DNA of 64,000 bases, taken from positions 132,869,001 through 132,933,000 of the forward strand of contig JASDFA010000010.1 of NCBI GenBank assembly GCA_035772735.1, written 5' to 3'. A model generated the notes under the pieces. It ran no database searches. It was given only the letters and a program-made list of their open reading frames with translations, and was not told the DNA's origin. Source of the stretch: Datura wrightii. Taxonomy: Eukaryota > Streptophyta > Magnoliopsida > Solanales > Solanaceae. The translations under genes and the position numbers were made by a program. Below, one piece after another: positions 10,434 through 22,268 of the stretch. Numbering within the stretch: position 1 is the first letter of the stretch; each line of letters starts with the position of its first letter.

Positions 10434-12630
10434 TTTCAATACCTCAAAAGTGCAGAGGAGTAGACCCGGAGGTGAACAATTAAAAACTGTACAAAATTGG
10501 GAAAAATGTCTCAGGACGGGTCAAGGTACGACTGTGGTGACATACCACGGGTCATTGTAATGAGTCGTGGTTGGGGAAAGGATGGGTGACAGTGCAAACC
10601 ACGGGAGATATGATGACTAATTGTGGGCAACAATGAGTCGTCATTAGCAGTCGTGGGAAGGAATTGAGTGCATCAGGTGACATATAACAGAAGACCCAAC
10701 GACCCGTTAGGAGAAGCGACGGGTCGTAGTGTGACTCGTTAGAAGATGAGATGCTAAGGTTTAGGGGACTAACCATGGACGATGTAATGAGTTGTGGGTT
10801 GGAGGCACGGGTCATCTTGTCAACCCGTTGTTTGGTTCCGAGAATGGGTCATCAGCAGTTTATTCCATGAGAGACATGACGGGCCATTGGTGGTTCCCAA
10901 GATCCGTTGGTACCAACCCGTGGGTTCCAATCGGCCAGTTTTCAGGGCAGGTTCATTAAGGCTATTTTCTACTTTTTCACGATATAAGGCCCTAAACAAC
11001 GTCGTTTTGGCTTTGGAAAGCTGGGTTTTTAAGAAAATAAACCTTCCTAAACTCTCATTCATGCATGCAAGGATTTTGATAAGTGATCTAAGGGGGGGAT
11101 TCAAGCTTTTCACCTCAATTTCTTCAATTTCATTCTTGGGCTTTTAAGGAGGGTTAGAAGTTGATAATCTCAGATATAAGGTCTTCAGTGGGTGGATTCT
11201 TCCACACCCATGTTCCTACTCAATGATTTCACTAAAAATTTATTTAAAAACTCATGGGGTTTTATATTCGATTTTGTATAAAATTTGGTGATTTAATTAT
11301 GGGTTTCATGATTTTGAAATATTATTATAAACTACTGATTTTGATCATATTTTGAGTTTTAAATTGATATTAATATTGTTGATTTTGAATTTCCAAACAA
11401 CTAAGTATGATTACGCATGTCCCATGATGAATCAATTTATGATCTATTATTCCATCGATGTTCTTTACAAGACCATCATGAATTATGTTTTAAATTATGA
11501 ATTCATTATGTTACCCATTATGATTTTATGAAAGTCAAGCTATATGCATGATCTACGAGTATGTATGAATCTTATTAATCATGAATTATGTTTTTGGCTG
11601 ACTCACGGGCCTCATGTCATGGCTAGATCACATATGTTCAAACATGTTTATGATTATCATGATTTAACTAGCCCATGAACTCATGTATGTATTATTATGA
11701 GCACTATATATATTTTGGGAGTAGTATTGAACACCGAGTAGGTTCGGGGCTCAGGTTAAGCACCGGATCTCATGAACTACGTGCCACCGTAGGTATATTG
11801 GGACCTCTTTTATGTTAGTCCCTGGCCCAAACGCCCCTTTTCATGGTGATATCACACTTTCATGGTTCTATCCTTGGCAAGGTACGAACACCCTCCCGAC
11901 TAGGGTTACAAGTCGGGCTTCATGTGTGCTGATATAGAGTATATCGATTTAGAGAATCTCCCACTATTCCTCATGGTTTATGCATATTATGATTATGTAT
12001 ATTGAATCAAGTTATGTTAATTAAAGCTCTTCTATTATGACTATGACTATGTTATGCTACGAATGTTTTGAAAACCTTAAGTCGTATGATAGGTTATGAT
12101 GATTTACAATACGAGCATGTCGTCCTACTCTTATGATTACTCATGGATTTTTATACATGTTTTAAATGTTTGTTTTACTTACCTTGCATAACCAGTACAT
12201 GCCACGTACTGACCGCATACTTTCTATGTTGTATCATTTCATGATACAGGTCTCAGTTCTCAGGCTCAACCTCACCTGTAGATAGTTCGGCCTTGATCTC
12301 AGCACACTTGGTGAGTCTCATGCTCCAAGGGCTGCATGTTCATACTCTTTGTTATTTCTCTTAGTTTTCGGATGATGGATTAGTTGGGGAGTTGTCCCAT
12401 CAATCCGCCTGTCATGTTTAGAGGCTTATCAGACTAAGAGTTGTATTCCGCCGTATTGTATAAGTATCGTACTGTTCTTCCCCTTATGTTATGATATGAT
12501 TATGTTCTCTATGTTAAGTCTTCCGCTCATGTGATTGAATTAGATGTATGCTCATGCCATGGGTTGACTTGGGGCCTCTCGGGGCTCCTCATCCCGTGTC
12601 CATGATCCGGGTGTACGTTTGGGCGTGACA
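10434..12630 (+). repeat. 3' LTR of element A
   Basis: Direct repeat of 3166-5375, ending GTGACA and followed by the atttt target duplication. The first bases are mutated compared with TGTAATACC (here ttcaatacc). TATA-like site at 10983. Hairpin module near 12190-12250, where TGTATCAT-ttc-ATGATACA is a perfect stem. Confidence 0.9.
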
Positions 12631-12635
12631 ATTTT

Positions 12636-14071
12636 TGGATTCGTCCGAGGGTTTTTTTTGTTGTGTTTCTTTTTCATTGGGCATGCTATCTAGTAGAACC
12701 AGCATGTTTAGGATTTTATCTTTTTGATTCTTGTTTAATTAGAAAGTAGCTTAGGAGCACTCAGCCGATAAATTGCACTAGTTTTGAAGTTTTGAAAAAT
12801 TGACCCTGCTTAAAAGTTTTGATGGTTAGCTATGTACTTGTTAATTGCAAAACATGATTTATGTGGTTGTTTTTGTGTCATTTAGTGTATTAGCATGAGT
12901 AGTTCTTGTTATCCATGTATAAACCGGATAGGTAGAATGAATGTAAGATATGTACCATGAGTGAGTGAGGTCTAATACCTAGTTCAATACTGTGTAGAGG
13001 ATTAAGAACTTGTCTGGTTGTTCTTTACATAAGTTTTAGGATGGTTGGTTAGGAAAGGATCATAGGCCAATTTTGTTTATCCCATTTTTAGCTTAAATGA
13101 CCCTACTAACATAATATGATTTCCTTTGCTCCTGATTTTAAGCCTTAAATGAACCATTTCTTTTATTAACCAATTAACCGAACAAATTTTTTATAATGAA
13201 CCTGTTTTGTCCTTGGTCCCTCCTTGGATATTGTGAACCTCAACATAGTGGCTAGAGTAGAGGTGCACAAATCTTGGGAAGGTGAAAAAAGAAGAGAAAA
13301 GGAAAAGGGTTAAAACTGAGGTATGGTGTAACAAAACAAAAAGAAGAAAAAAAGAAAAATTGAAAAAGAAGATACAAAAAGAGAATTATGAATGAAAATT
13401 TGTGAAAACACACCACACCCATACAATTGCATAAAAATGGTGAAAAGAGACGAAAAAAGTTGAAAAAGCAAAAAAGTGTGAAAAAGTGAAGAATAGAGCC
13501 ACGTGTATGTAGTGCCAAGGAGGGTTTAGTTACTAAAAAGATTTCATATCTACCATACCCATCTTGAAAGCTTATATTACAAGCCGAATCAAGACCTATA
13601 GTGATCCTAGCCTGACCATTTGACAAGCCAAAGTAGATAAAATAAGGGCAAGCATATGGTATCTGACATGTTGTATTTGGAACTTCTTTGTGAGGGTAAG
13701 AGTCTTACTTGTTCAGTCTCATGTTTCATATTTTTCTATATCTGTGAGTGGGGGACTTCATTTGCTGTGAGGGTACATGGTTTGTGTTTGATTCTGCCAA
13801 TTGTCTGTGTGAGAAGCATTAATGATGACTTCACTATCTATTAATAGCTAGAGGACATATCTTGATCCTTGTTTATCATAGTTTGTGGTTGCTTGATGTG
13901 CATATGTTGATCTGGTTGTGGGAAAAAGGGTCAAAAGCTGTTTGAGTTTATGGTGCAAATTTTGATTGATGGTGGCTGTAGTATCCTAGGTTTATTTTCT
14001 AGTTAAGCATCATTTTTAGTTTTTTTTCCTTTGCCTGAGGACATGCAAAAATCTTAAGTTGAGAGTGTTCG
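12636..14071 (+). other. 3' noncoding region of element B with long purine-rich tract
   Basis: Resumes element B after the element A insertion. I see no reverse transcriptase, RNase H, integrase or envelope motif on either strand. From about 13260 to 13500 the + strand is strongly purine-rich (runs of A and AG). An open frame on the - strand here (13252-13626) is only the Phe- and Leu-rich complement of that tract. The region ends at cttaagttgagagtgttc, the likely plus-strand primer site before the LTR. Confidence 0.6.
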
Positions 14072-15753
14072 TGTTGATGTATTGTGAGTTTTCCAGCACT
14101 TTCGACGCTTAAAAATGAGAAAATAGCATAGACTTAGGTACATTTATATGGATATGAGGTTCTTTTACTTTGTTTTCAGGAAAAATAGGTGTTGAAGCAA
14201 AAATGTGCAAAAGATGCATAAGAGTGTAGAAAATTAGCCAAGTACCAATCTCAGTACGAGTCGCATCTTAATTGTACGAGTCATACTGAGACTCATGAAG
14301 AAACTTAGAAGGCTGAAACAAGGCAAAGGCAAAGTATGACTCTCAATATGAGTCATACCATGATGGTACGAGCAATAATTAGAGTCATGAAAATTTTCAG
14401 AGAAAATTGGACAAGGCAGTCTCTTGGTGCGGGTGGAACCCAGGATCGTAAGAACTACTTATGACCCGTACCATGAGCCATGGGGAGCTTCAGTGATTTT
14501 TAAAGACTTGGTAGAAGTCCAGATGTAATAAGCCAGTACGATTCGTAGGAGGGAGGTATGAAGCGTATCACAACACTTGTAAGAAACTTTAGATGATGTT
14601 AAAGTTCTCAGGGCCAAGCCACGGATGGATTATATGACTCATAGGACTATGGTACGAGTCGTACCAGCTGTCAACACTTAGCCAAATCTACAACAGCAAA
14701 GGGATGTTCTAGAGGCAGGTACAACCCTGTACAATTTTGTTACGGGTGGTATGATCAGTCGTGAGTTAAGCCAATGCTAGATATGGAAAATTCCCTGTTA
14801 GCTTAGGAAAAGGTTTCTGATGTTTGTATAAATACCTTTTATGTTTTATTTTAGTAGAACAACATATAGAGAAGTTAGCAGACATGTGAAAAGTTTTATT
14901 TGTGAATTTTTATCAAGTTTTAGAGAGCAATTCGTAGGATCAACACTTGATTTTATCAATTATTCTTGAGTTTGTTCATTGATATTCAAAGAAGGTTTTC
15001 TTCTAATTATTGTTGTAAGTATTTAATTATGTGTTGGTTTATGAATGATAATTGTAATCTTACAATCATGAGAGGCTAAAACCTCCACAACTAGGGATGT
15101 GAGAACCGTGATGGATTAACGAAATAGGATTACAAAAAGTGATTCAAAACCAATACTAAATGCTTATATTGTATTCGCTTCGTCTTTAAACATTTCTTAA
15201 TGGTTGTCAACGTTAGGACTTGCCTGAATTCTTTACTTGCTTGAACCTTGAGAAGTAGAGATTAGTAAAAGAGAATTACAATAAAGCCTTGATTTTCATG
15301 AACATTGTATAACTTGAGTTGCAGTCGCAAGAAGGTTAATTTGGAACATATTGATAACGGATAAAAAAATTCACTCATGAGACCTGACTCGGTGATTGTG
15401 TATAGTCATCCAATAGGGACTAACCAGTCGTTTGGATGAACCCTAGTTATCATTTCTACAAGTAAGCATTGAAATTGATAACATGTATATACCCGAAGTA
15501 GTTATGAACCAATGGGAAACACTTACTCTAGTTATTTGTAAATCTTGACAATAACCACAATTACGATCTTGCTTTAATATTATTTTTCTTTGAACCCCCC
15601 AATTTGGAAATAACTTACCAATAAGTTTAGGTACAGCATTAGTCTAGACCTTACTTTATTCCCTGTGGGTTCAACCTCAACCTCTTTGTTAGGTTCTTTA
15701 TTGACAACGTTCGCTTCATACTTTGTCAGGAAGTGTGAGTTTGAGTGTTATCA
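14072..15753 (+). repeat. 3' LTR of element B
   Basis: Starts about 14072 (tgttgatgtatt) just after the presumed primer tract and ends ttatca at 15753, about 1.68 kb. Its last 362 bases match 1-365. Between 14265 and 14760 it carries many copies of a tacgagtcgtacc-like motif. The start is inferred, since the matching part of the 5' LTR is outside the window. Confidence 0.72.
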
Positions 15754-16721
15754 GTTATGCATTACGAAGGAGGCCTATGCAGGCCACTGATTTAGTATTT
15801 GTCATTTCTATGTTATACGTATTAAATTGACACAGTATAATCCATATCAGCTCCATTTATGATTATGACTAAGATTTGTTGATTTTTACCCTTGTGTGAT
15901 ATACTAGCTGGAGGTATTTTTATTTTACCCCAGTGTGGTACATCGGCTAGACAGATTTTACCCCAATGTGGTATACCGGCTGGAGGCATTATTATTTTTA
16001 CCTCTGTGTGGTACACTGCCTGGATGAATGTTATACGAATTTTATGGTTGGCTGGCTGCTAGCGTTTCAATTATAGTTTTATTATGCATTAGATGGTTGC
16101 ATTTACACTTTAATATTGAGTTATTGTCAGGAATTGATTTTTAGGATTTCAGGTTGTTACTATTCCTTATTTTTGGCTTAGTTATCATTGTTATCTTATA
16201 TGTTTACAGTTTTTAGCCTTACATACCAGTACATTTTATTCATACTAACGTCCCTTCATTTGGAGACCCCTCCTACAATCTTGCTGTAGGTACAGGCTGA
16301 GGCTCAGATCATCAGATGCAATAGGAGCCGAATTTCAGTGGAATGGTGGTATGCTCCTCTCTTCTGGAGTCATGTCCTAGTTTTGACTATTTTGAGTTTT
16401 GTGTATAACATGGGTAGGACGGGTCCTTGTCCCGTGCATTTCAGTTTGTTTGCTCTATAGACACTGGTGTGATAGTAGTTTTGGTTGTGTAGTCGTGTTC
16501 GTTTTCCACTGCTCTATTTAGCTTTATTTTAGCCTTGTCGGCTTTCCAAGTTGCTTATTCATTATTATCGAGACCTTATGGGTCCATTATTTATCTTGGT
16601 TGGTTATGACAGGTGGCTTGGTCTGCCTTAGTGTTACATTTTCAGATGCTATATAGCTGGCTTCTAGATCAATCATGAATCAAGTGCCAGTTGCACCCTA
16701 CCCCAATTTTGGGGCGTGACT
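15754..16721 (+). repeat. 5' LTR of element C (3' part only)
   Basis: Matches 43546-44522. Contains four imperfect tandem copies of a 33-40 bp unit (ttaccccagtgtggtacacc type) at 15886, 15925, 15958 and 15998, and the hairpin module at about 16225-16275. The end is a mutated GTGAC before the primer site. Confidence 0.85.
15886..16030 (+). repeat. Short tandem repeat inside element C LTR, 4 copies of 33-40 bp
   Basis: Units begin ttaccc(c/t) and share tgtggta-ac-ggctgga; starts at 15886, 15925, 15958 and 15998. The same array is seen at about 43676-43820 in the 3' LTR, so it predates insertion. Confidence 0.7.
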
Positions 16722-16725
16722 GAAT

Positions 16726-16736
16726 TGGTATAGAGC
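16726..16736 (+). promoter_or_regulatory. Primer binding site of element C
   Basis: tggtatagagc, the initiator-Met-type site TGGTATCAGAGC with one base lost. Confidence 0.65.
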
Positions 16737-16927
16737 GAAGTCATGTCCTAGGGAGTCCACAAAGCCATGTCTAGTAGAGTCTTTCTTATGGGTATGTTGT
16801 GCACCATACTTATAATCAGGAGGCTATAGGACATCTAGGAATTGTTTCACTTCTTTTACTAATAGTTTATGCTATAGGGCGAGGTCATAAGTACTGCAAT
16901 ATTTAAATCATGTTATTGTTTCAGAGT

Positions 16928-18130
16928 ATGCCTGTGACGAGGAAGATAACTATGAGGTTGATTGGCAAAGCCGTAGTAGAGGGTACTAGTCGCCCTCCAG
17001 TGGATCAGGGAGATAGGTCTGAGGCTCAGAGTGAGTCTCCTGCCCCAGGTATTACAATTCATCCAGCACCGGTTAGAGTAGTGGAAAATAAACCTCCAGT
17101 TCCTCCCGCACAAGTAGTACCTGAGGGTACTAGAGTGGCAGACCCTCTCGCTCCTGTGGTACCTCTGGTTGTTCCGGAAGGATAGGGTCTTGACGGAGCT
17201 TTTAAGCTAATGGCTCATATAGCCGCAGGTCAGGAACGACGATTGGAGGCGATAGAGAGACATAGAGGCTAGAAAACTGAGAGTTTCAGGGCCCATGAGT
17301 TCTTGAGTTTGAGCCCTCCTATATTCATCGGATCAAACCCGAGCGAGGATCCTCAGGACTTTATTGATTAGAAATATAGGGTGTTAAAGGTGATGCGAGC
17401 TACAATGACTTAGGAAGTAGAGTTTGCGGCCTTCAAACTACGTGATGTGTCTATATTGTCGTATGACTCTTTGGATTAATCTGGAGAAGCCGATGCACCG
17501 CCAGCTGAGTAGGGAGGGTTCTCCAAGGCCTTTATGCACCAATATCTACCCCGGGAGCTTCGACAGGCTCGAGCTGAGTAGTTTTTGCACCTAGAGCAGG
17601 GCAGCATTAGTGTGCGTGAGTATTGTCTTCAGCTTAATTCTATTTCCAGGTATGCTCTGGTCATGGTTCATATGATGGAGGATAGAGTTCATCGGTTTGA
17701 GTTGGGGTTGAGGCTTTATATAGCTCGAGATTGTTTAGGGGTATCTGCTCGGGAGCACATGGACATTACACAAATTCAGGCTTTTTCCTATAGTGTGGAG
17801 GATTTGTTTCATCAATTACGAGATACTCAAAGACATCAGGAGCAAAGGAAAAGAGCTAGGACCGTGGGTGACCCAAGGGCTCAATCATCCAGGCAGTCAG
17901 TTAGGCCTGTAAGGAGTGCCCCACCTCAGTTTCAGGAATAGAGAAGAGACCAGGGACCAGCTCCATCTAGCTCTCGAAGACAGAAGCAGGTCGGGCAGAC
18001 AAGACCACCATTACCACCTTATCCTTAGTGTGGGAGATCCCATTCAGGTCAGTGACGTCAGGGGCAGAATGTAAGCTATCATTGGGGCAGACAGGGCACT
18101 TTATCAGAGATTGTTCAGATAGGGTCTAGG
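16928..18130 (+). pseudogene. gag of element C, decayed
   Basis: Likely start at 16928 (MPVTRKITMRL); an upstream in-frame Met at 16910 is less typical. A Pro-rich N-terminal section runs to about 17185. The gag core follows with stops near 17268, 17371, 17411 and 17476, and continues as LEQGSISVREYCLQLNSISR at 17585-17830. The CCHC knuckle region near 18020-18110 has lost recognisable Cys spacing. The product would have been the particle and RNA-binding protein. Confidence 0.75.
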
Positions 18131-18309
18131 TAGATTAGGCGTGATCAGAGCGATCAGCGGTTGCTTCGTCATCCTCCATTTTACCTCCTAGACCTGATTC
18201 TAAATTTGAAGCAGCCCATGGCAGAGGCATAGGGAGAGAGGCTTCTGGTTCTGGGGCAACCTAGAATCAATTTTATGCTTTGGGCAATCGATAGGACCAG
18301 GAAGCCTCA

Positions 18310-18660
18310 CCTGATATTGTTATAGGTACTTTGTTTGTTTATTCTCGTGCATTATATGTCTTGGTTGATCCTGGTTCTACACTCTCTTATGTTACATCGT
18401 TGGTTGCGAGTCAGTTTGAGATAGTCCCTGAGTTATTATCTATACTATTTGCTATTTCTACGTGAATTGGTGAATCTATGTTAGCTAGACGAGTTTACCA
18501 AAACTGTGTAGTATTGGTATGCGATATATCAACCTTAACTTATTTAGTTGAGCTTGAAATGGTTGATTGTGATATCATTATGGGTATGGATTGGTTGGCG
18601 GCATGTTATGCTAATGTGATTGCAGAGCTAAAGTTGTTAGATTCCATTTTCCCCGCGAGC
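18310..18660 (+). pseudogene. Aspartic protease of element C, decayed
   Basis: VLVDPGSTLSYVTSLVA near 18360-18410 is the D-P-G active-site motif, followed by LARRVYQNCVVLVCDISTLT and LVELEMVDCDIIMGMDWLA near 18478-18600, a conserved block in this family between protease and polymerase. A TGA at about 18463 breaks it. Confidence 0.72.
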
Positions 18661-18775
18661 CAGTCTGGGAATGGCAAGGTAATGACACTACTCCCAGAGG
18701 TAAGTTTATTTCACACCTTAAGGCTCAGAAGTTGATATCCAAAGGCTATATTTCTCACTTGGTTCTATAAGAAAC

Positions 18776-19520
18776 TTGGAATGTGAGACTGCGACTCTCC
18801 AGTCAATTTCTGTTGTAAATGAGTTCCCCGAGGTCTTTCTAGAGGATTTGCCTGGATTTCCTCCTAAAAGGGAGATAGATTTTGCTATTTATCTACTTCT
18901 AGGTACTCAGCTTATATCGATCCCTCCTTACAAAATGGCTCCGGCAAAGCTAAGGGAATTGAAAGAGCAGTTGGGAGATCTGCTCGAGAAGGGATACATT
19001 CGACCTAGCGTATCACCTTGGGGTGCACTTGTGCTTTTTGTGCGAAAGAAAAATGGGTCATTAAGGATGTTTATTGGCTACAGGCAGTTGAATAAAATGA
19101 AGATTAAGAATAAGTACCCACTTCCCAGGATTGATGACCTGTTTGATCAATTACAGGGTGCCAGATGCTTTTCGAAGATTGATTTGAGATTTGGGTACCA
19201 TCACTTACGGGTTAAGGAAGTTGATATCCCTAAGACTGCCTTCAGAAATAGATATGGCCATTATGAGTTTTTAGTGACGTCACTTGGGCTGTCTAATTTC
19301 ACAGCAACTTTTATGGACCTGATAAATTGGGTGTTTAGGCCTTTTCTTCATATATTTGTGATCGTCTTCATTGATGATATTCTGATTTACTCACGATCTG
19401 AGGCCGAGCATTTAGATCATTTGAGAGAAGTATTACAGAATCTCTAGGAGCACAGGTTATACGCTAAATTTTCTAAATATGAGTTTTGGCTAACATTTGT
19501 AGCTTTTCATGGCCATGTGA
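18776..19520 (+). pseudogene. Reverse transcriptase of element C, first part
   Basis: A 223-codon open segment (18776-19447) carries REIDFAIYLL, a finger motif (YIRPSVSPWGALVLFVRKKN), a damaged CIDYRQLNK motif (F-I-G-Y-R-Q), KIDLRFGYHHLRV and the intact FIDD catalytic motif at 19367-19378. A stop follows at 19446 and homology goes on to FHGHV at 19520, where element D begins. The remainder is at 39461. Confidence 0.85.
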
Positions 19521-22057
19521 TGTTATACCCCGAGAATTCAAGAATCGGACCGGAAGGAATCGGAGAAAAATTGGAAAATATTGCAGCAGTTGCAGAACGA
19601 GTCACTGAATGACTCGTGAGAAGACCCCACGAGTCGTCAAGTGACCCTTGGGAAGGCCTGGAGTGATCAAGGGATCCAGGTCCCCACGAGGGAATCAATG
19701 ACTCATGGTCGGCCACCACAAGTTGTCATGTCAATCGTGGGGTGGAGTTGGAATGTTAAAGGAGGATTTATCTAGTGTACTTAACGGATGGGACCCCACG
19801 AATCATGGTCATTCCCAACGACTCGTGAGAAGAGTCGTGAGCAAGCCTATGGATTATTATTGTGAATTAAGACAATGTACTTGACGGGAGGCGACCACGA
19901 GGCGTTGTCTCTGGGGACGAGTCATCATGTCGCTCATTAGGAGCCCGGCAGATCAATTGTCTAGTGAACTTGACGAGAGAACCAACGGATCGTGAGCCTA
20001 GGTGACGAGTTGTCAGGTTGTCCGTTAGGATCTCAACGAATTCAATAAGGGCTTTTTTGTAATTTCTAAGTTCCTAACCTATGCTATGTCGTTTTAAGAT
20101 TGTTTTAGTGGGTTTTTAGCAGGGGAAAACCTATTCTAATCTATTACTCTCATGCATGCAAGTTTGAAGGTCTGAAGGGAGGGTTCAAGGTGAAATCTCA
20201 AGGTTTCCAATTGGAATCTCAGCTGGACAATTAGGAAGGGTTAGAATTCTTCAATCCCAGGTATATAAGGCTATGAGTGGGTGCTTCCTTCCACACCCAT
20301 TCCCATTCCCTATCAAATTGTGATTGGTTTGTAATGATCAAGTATGGGGTTTCATTCAATTGCATGATTCTTACATCTCTATTCATGGGTATGATTAAAT
20401 TGAGTTGATATTGATGATTTACCAAGCTTGGGCGGATTCTAACTTAATTTCCTTGACATAATTGTTTTTCTAAAAATCGAATCTAAAACGCCCATGTGTG
20501 GATAGTGATTGGGAAGAATGTGATGATGATGGAATAGATGAGGAAAAGCATGTTTCCAACCTTATCCATGATTTTGATGATGTTTCCAAAGAAGATTAAA
20601 TAGACCCAAGTATGGGAGAGCTTTGGGTGATGCCATATGATGTTTTCAAATAGTGATTTTCCCCCACATGAGCTTACCACATGATTGAGATGAAATTTTC
20701 CCTTTTACTCTTATTATGAATTCTAGCTTGTGGTATGTCTCGAAGTAAATCCTTCTCTATGCGTAAATCCTTAATTGATATGTATATTATTGTCGAGCTT
20801 TGTCAAGGACAATGTTAAGCTTCATTTCGCATGATCTTGGGTCTAAGTATGATTTCATTCTAAGCTTTGTCGAGATGACATTGTTGAGCTTCATATTAAT
20901 ATGATGTCTAGTATATGCATGATTTCATAATGAGCTTTGTCAATAGATAATATTGAGCTTCATTTCATACGATGTTGAGTTTATGCATGATTTCATGTTG
21001 AGCTTCGTCACTAGATGATGTTGAGCTTAGTATTTATACGATGTAGAGCATTTCATCTTTTGGGAGAAGAGTCTAGCACTGAGCGGGCTAAGAGGCTATA
21101 ACCCTATGCCCCAAAACTACGTGCTAATGTAGGTTGATTCTATTATATTATTGGGACCTCCCTTGTGAGCTATCCCCCGGCCCCATTGGCCCTTCAGCTT
21201 GATATCAATATCATGGTAGCGTCCATCGCCCTGGCAAAATTATGAACGGCTCTTCCCACTTGAGTGTGATAGTTGGGACCACGTAAGCTCTATCGTGGTA
21301 TGTCGGTTAAGTGACGAGTCTCCCACTATCTATATCATTCGAATTTGCATATCCATTATTCATGATGATTATCTCATGCATACATGTTCAAAAAGCAAGG
21401 TTTGAATCATTGTTCAGCTTTTGATATAAATCTCATGATTTAGCTTTGAGTCATTCGAGTCAGTCATGATGTTCTAAAGCATGCATGATCACGTATAAAA
21501 TAAGGATGATTTCGTAATGAATGCTTGTGATCTTCTTCTTATCCTTAAAGCTATTATATATGTATGACTCATTTTTTTAAAAAAAGATTTATATTACTCT
21601 AGCGGTTTTACTTACCTTGCATACTCGGTACATTCCACGTACTGACCGCATACCTTCTATGCTGCATCGTTTTATGATGCAGGATCCATATCGCAGGTTC
21701 AGCCTCGTTCGTAGTCACTTATCAGAGTTAACACCTGCTTGTTGGTAAGTCCTCATCTTCCGAGGACTAGTCTTTCAGTTATCTTGGATGTATTTTCAGT
21801 TTTTAGTATTTCTGAGCTAGTCGGGGATGTTGTCCCATCAGCTCATCCAGACTAGAGGCTTACCAGACCTAGACATATATTCAGCTTCAGATGTTCATTC
21901 TGTTGTTATGTTAAAATAGACTTCTTCTGAGATTTTAACTATGTTTCTTCATGTTTATTGAATGAATTAGTGAATGCTTATGCCATGGGTTGACTTGGGG
22001 CCTCTCAGGGTCCCTTGTCCCGTGTCTACGATTCGAGTCTATGCTCGGGTCATGAAA
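19521..22057 (+). repeat. 5' LTR of element D
   Basis: Starts TGTTATACCCC and ends in a mutated catgaaa (GTGACA in the other copy). U3 (19590-20030) is full of ACGACTCGT- or ACGAGTCGT-like motifs. An approximately 68-bp tandem array lies at 20795-21060, and the two-hairpin module at 21625-21685, where CTGCATC-gttttat-GATGCAG is a perfect 7-bp stem. Confidence 0.9.
20795..21060 (+). repeat. Tandem repeat in element D LTR, about 68 bp, roughly four copies
   Basis: Copies start with (g/a)agctt(t/c)gtc at 20795, 20862, 20932 and 21000 and contain atgttgagcttcat and atgcatgatttca. The same array is present at about 38231-38480 in the 3' LTR. Confidence 0.7.
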
Positions 22058-22060
22058 AAC

Positions 22061-22075
22061 TTAGTATCAGATCCA
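22061..22075 (+). promoter_or_regulatory. Primer binding site of element D, mutated
   Basis: ttagtatcagatcca is the initiator-Met-type site TGGTATCAGAGCCA with three changes, all explicable as transitions or a G to T change. Confidence 0.6.
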
Positions 22076-22268
22076 TAGGTTTGACGTGTCCTAGGGAGTC
22101 TAAAAGTCGCGTTAAGTAGAGTCTTTTTCATGGGTGTGAAGTGCGCCACACTTATGACGAAGAGACTACTAGACGTTTTAGGAAATGTTCCCTTTCTTTC
22201 ATGATCTATGTCGTGCGATGAAAAGCCTTTCTATCCTTCTAATTCATGCTATCCGTGATTGCAGAATC

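Larger units (their letters stand above)
3166..12630 (+). mobile_element. Element A: Tekay-type Ty3-gypsy chromovirus nested in B
   Basis: Complete structure: LTR 3166-5375, primer site 5380, gag, protease, reverse transcriptase, RNase H, integrase, chromodomain-like tail, polypurine tract, LTR 10434-12630. A perfect 5-bp target duplication atttt flanks it at 3161-3165 and 12631-12635. The 5' LTR begins TGTAATACC and both LTRs end GTGACA. All genes carry stops or frameshifts, so it cannot move on its own. LTR sequence groups with element D (shared U5 and hairpin module). Confidence 0.92.
1..15753 (+). mobile_element. Element B: Athila-like LTR retrotransposon, partial, interrupted by element A
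   Basis: The terminal 365 bases at the window start match 15392-15753, giving a direct LTR pair; the start of the 5' LTR lies upstream of the window. Between them are an Asp-tRNA-type primer site, an Athila-type gag and an aspartic protease, then element A (3166-12630), then about 1.4 kb of noncoding DNA and the 3' LTR. No reverse transcriptase, RNase H or integrase can be found. The 3' LTR ends in ttatca and is followed by gttatgcatt, which is internal sequence of element C's LTR (compare 43546), so B inserted into C. The 3' target-site copy is probably gttat (15754-15758); its partner is outside the window. Confidence 0.85.

Noticed and set aside
10794..11147. 117-codon + strand frame in the element A 3' LTR
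   Set aside because: Noncoding LTR; the frame is not kept in the 5' LTR copy.
13252..13626. 124-codon - strand frame rich in Phe and Leu
   Set aside because: It is the complement of the purine-rich tract of element B; composition alone explains the open frame.
12636..14071. Envelope-like gene of an Athila retroelement
   Set aside because: No open frame of useful length, signal peptide or membrane segment in the expected place.
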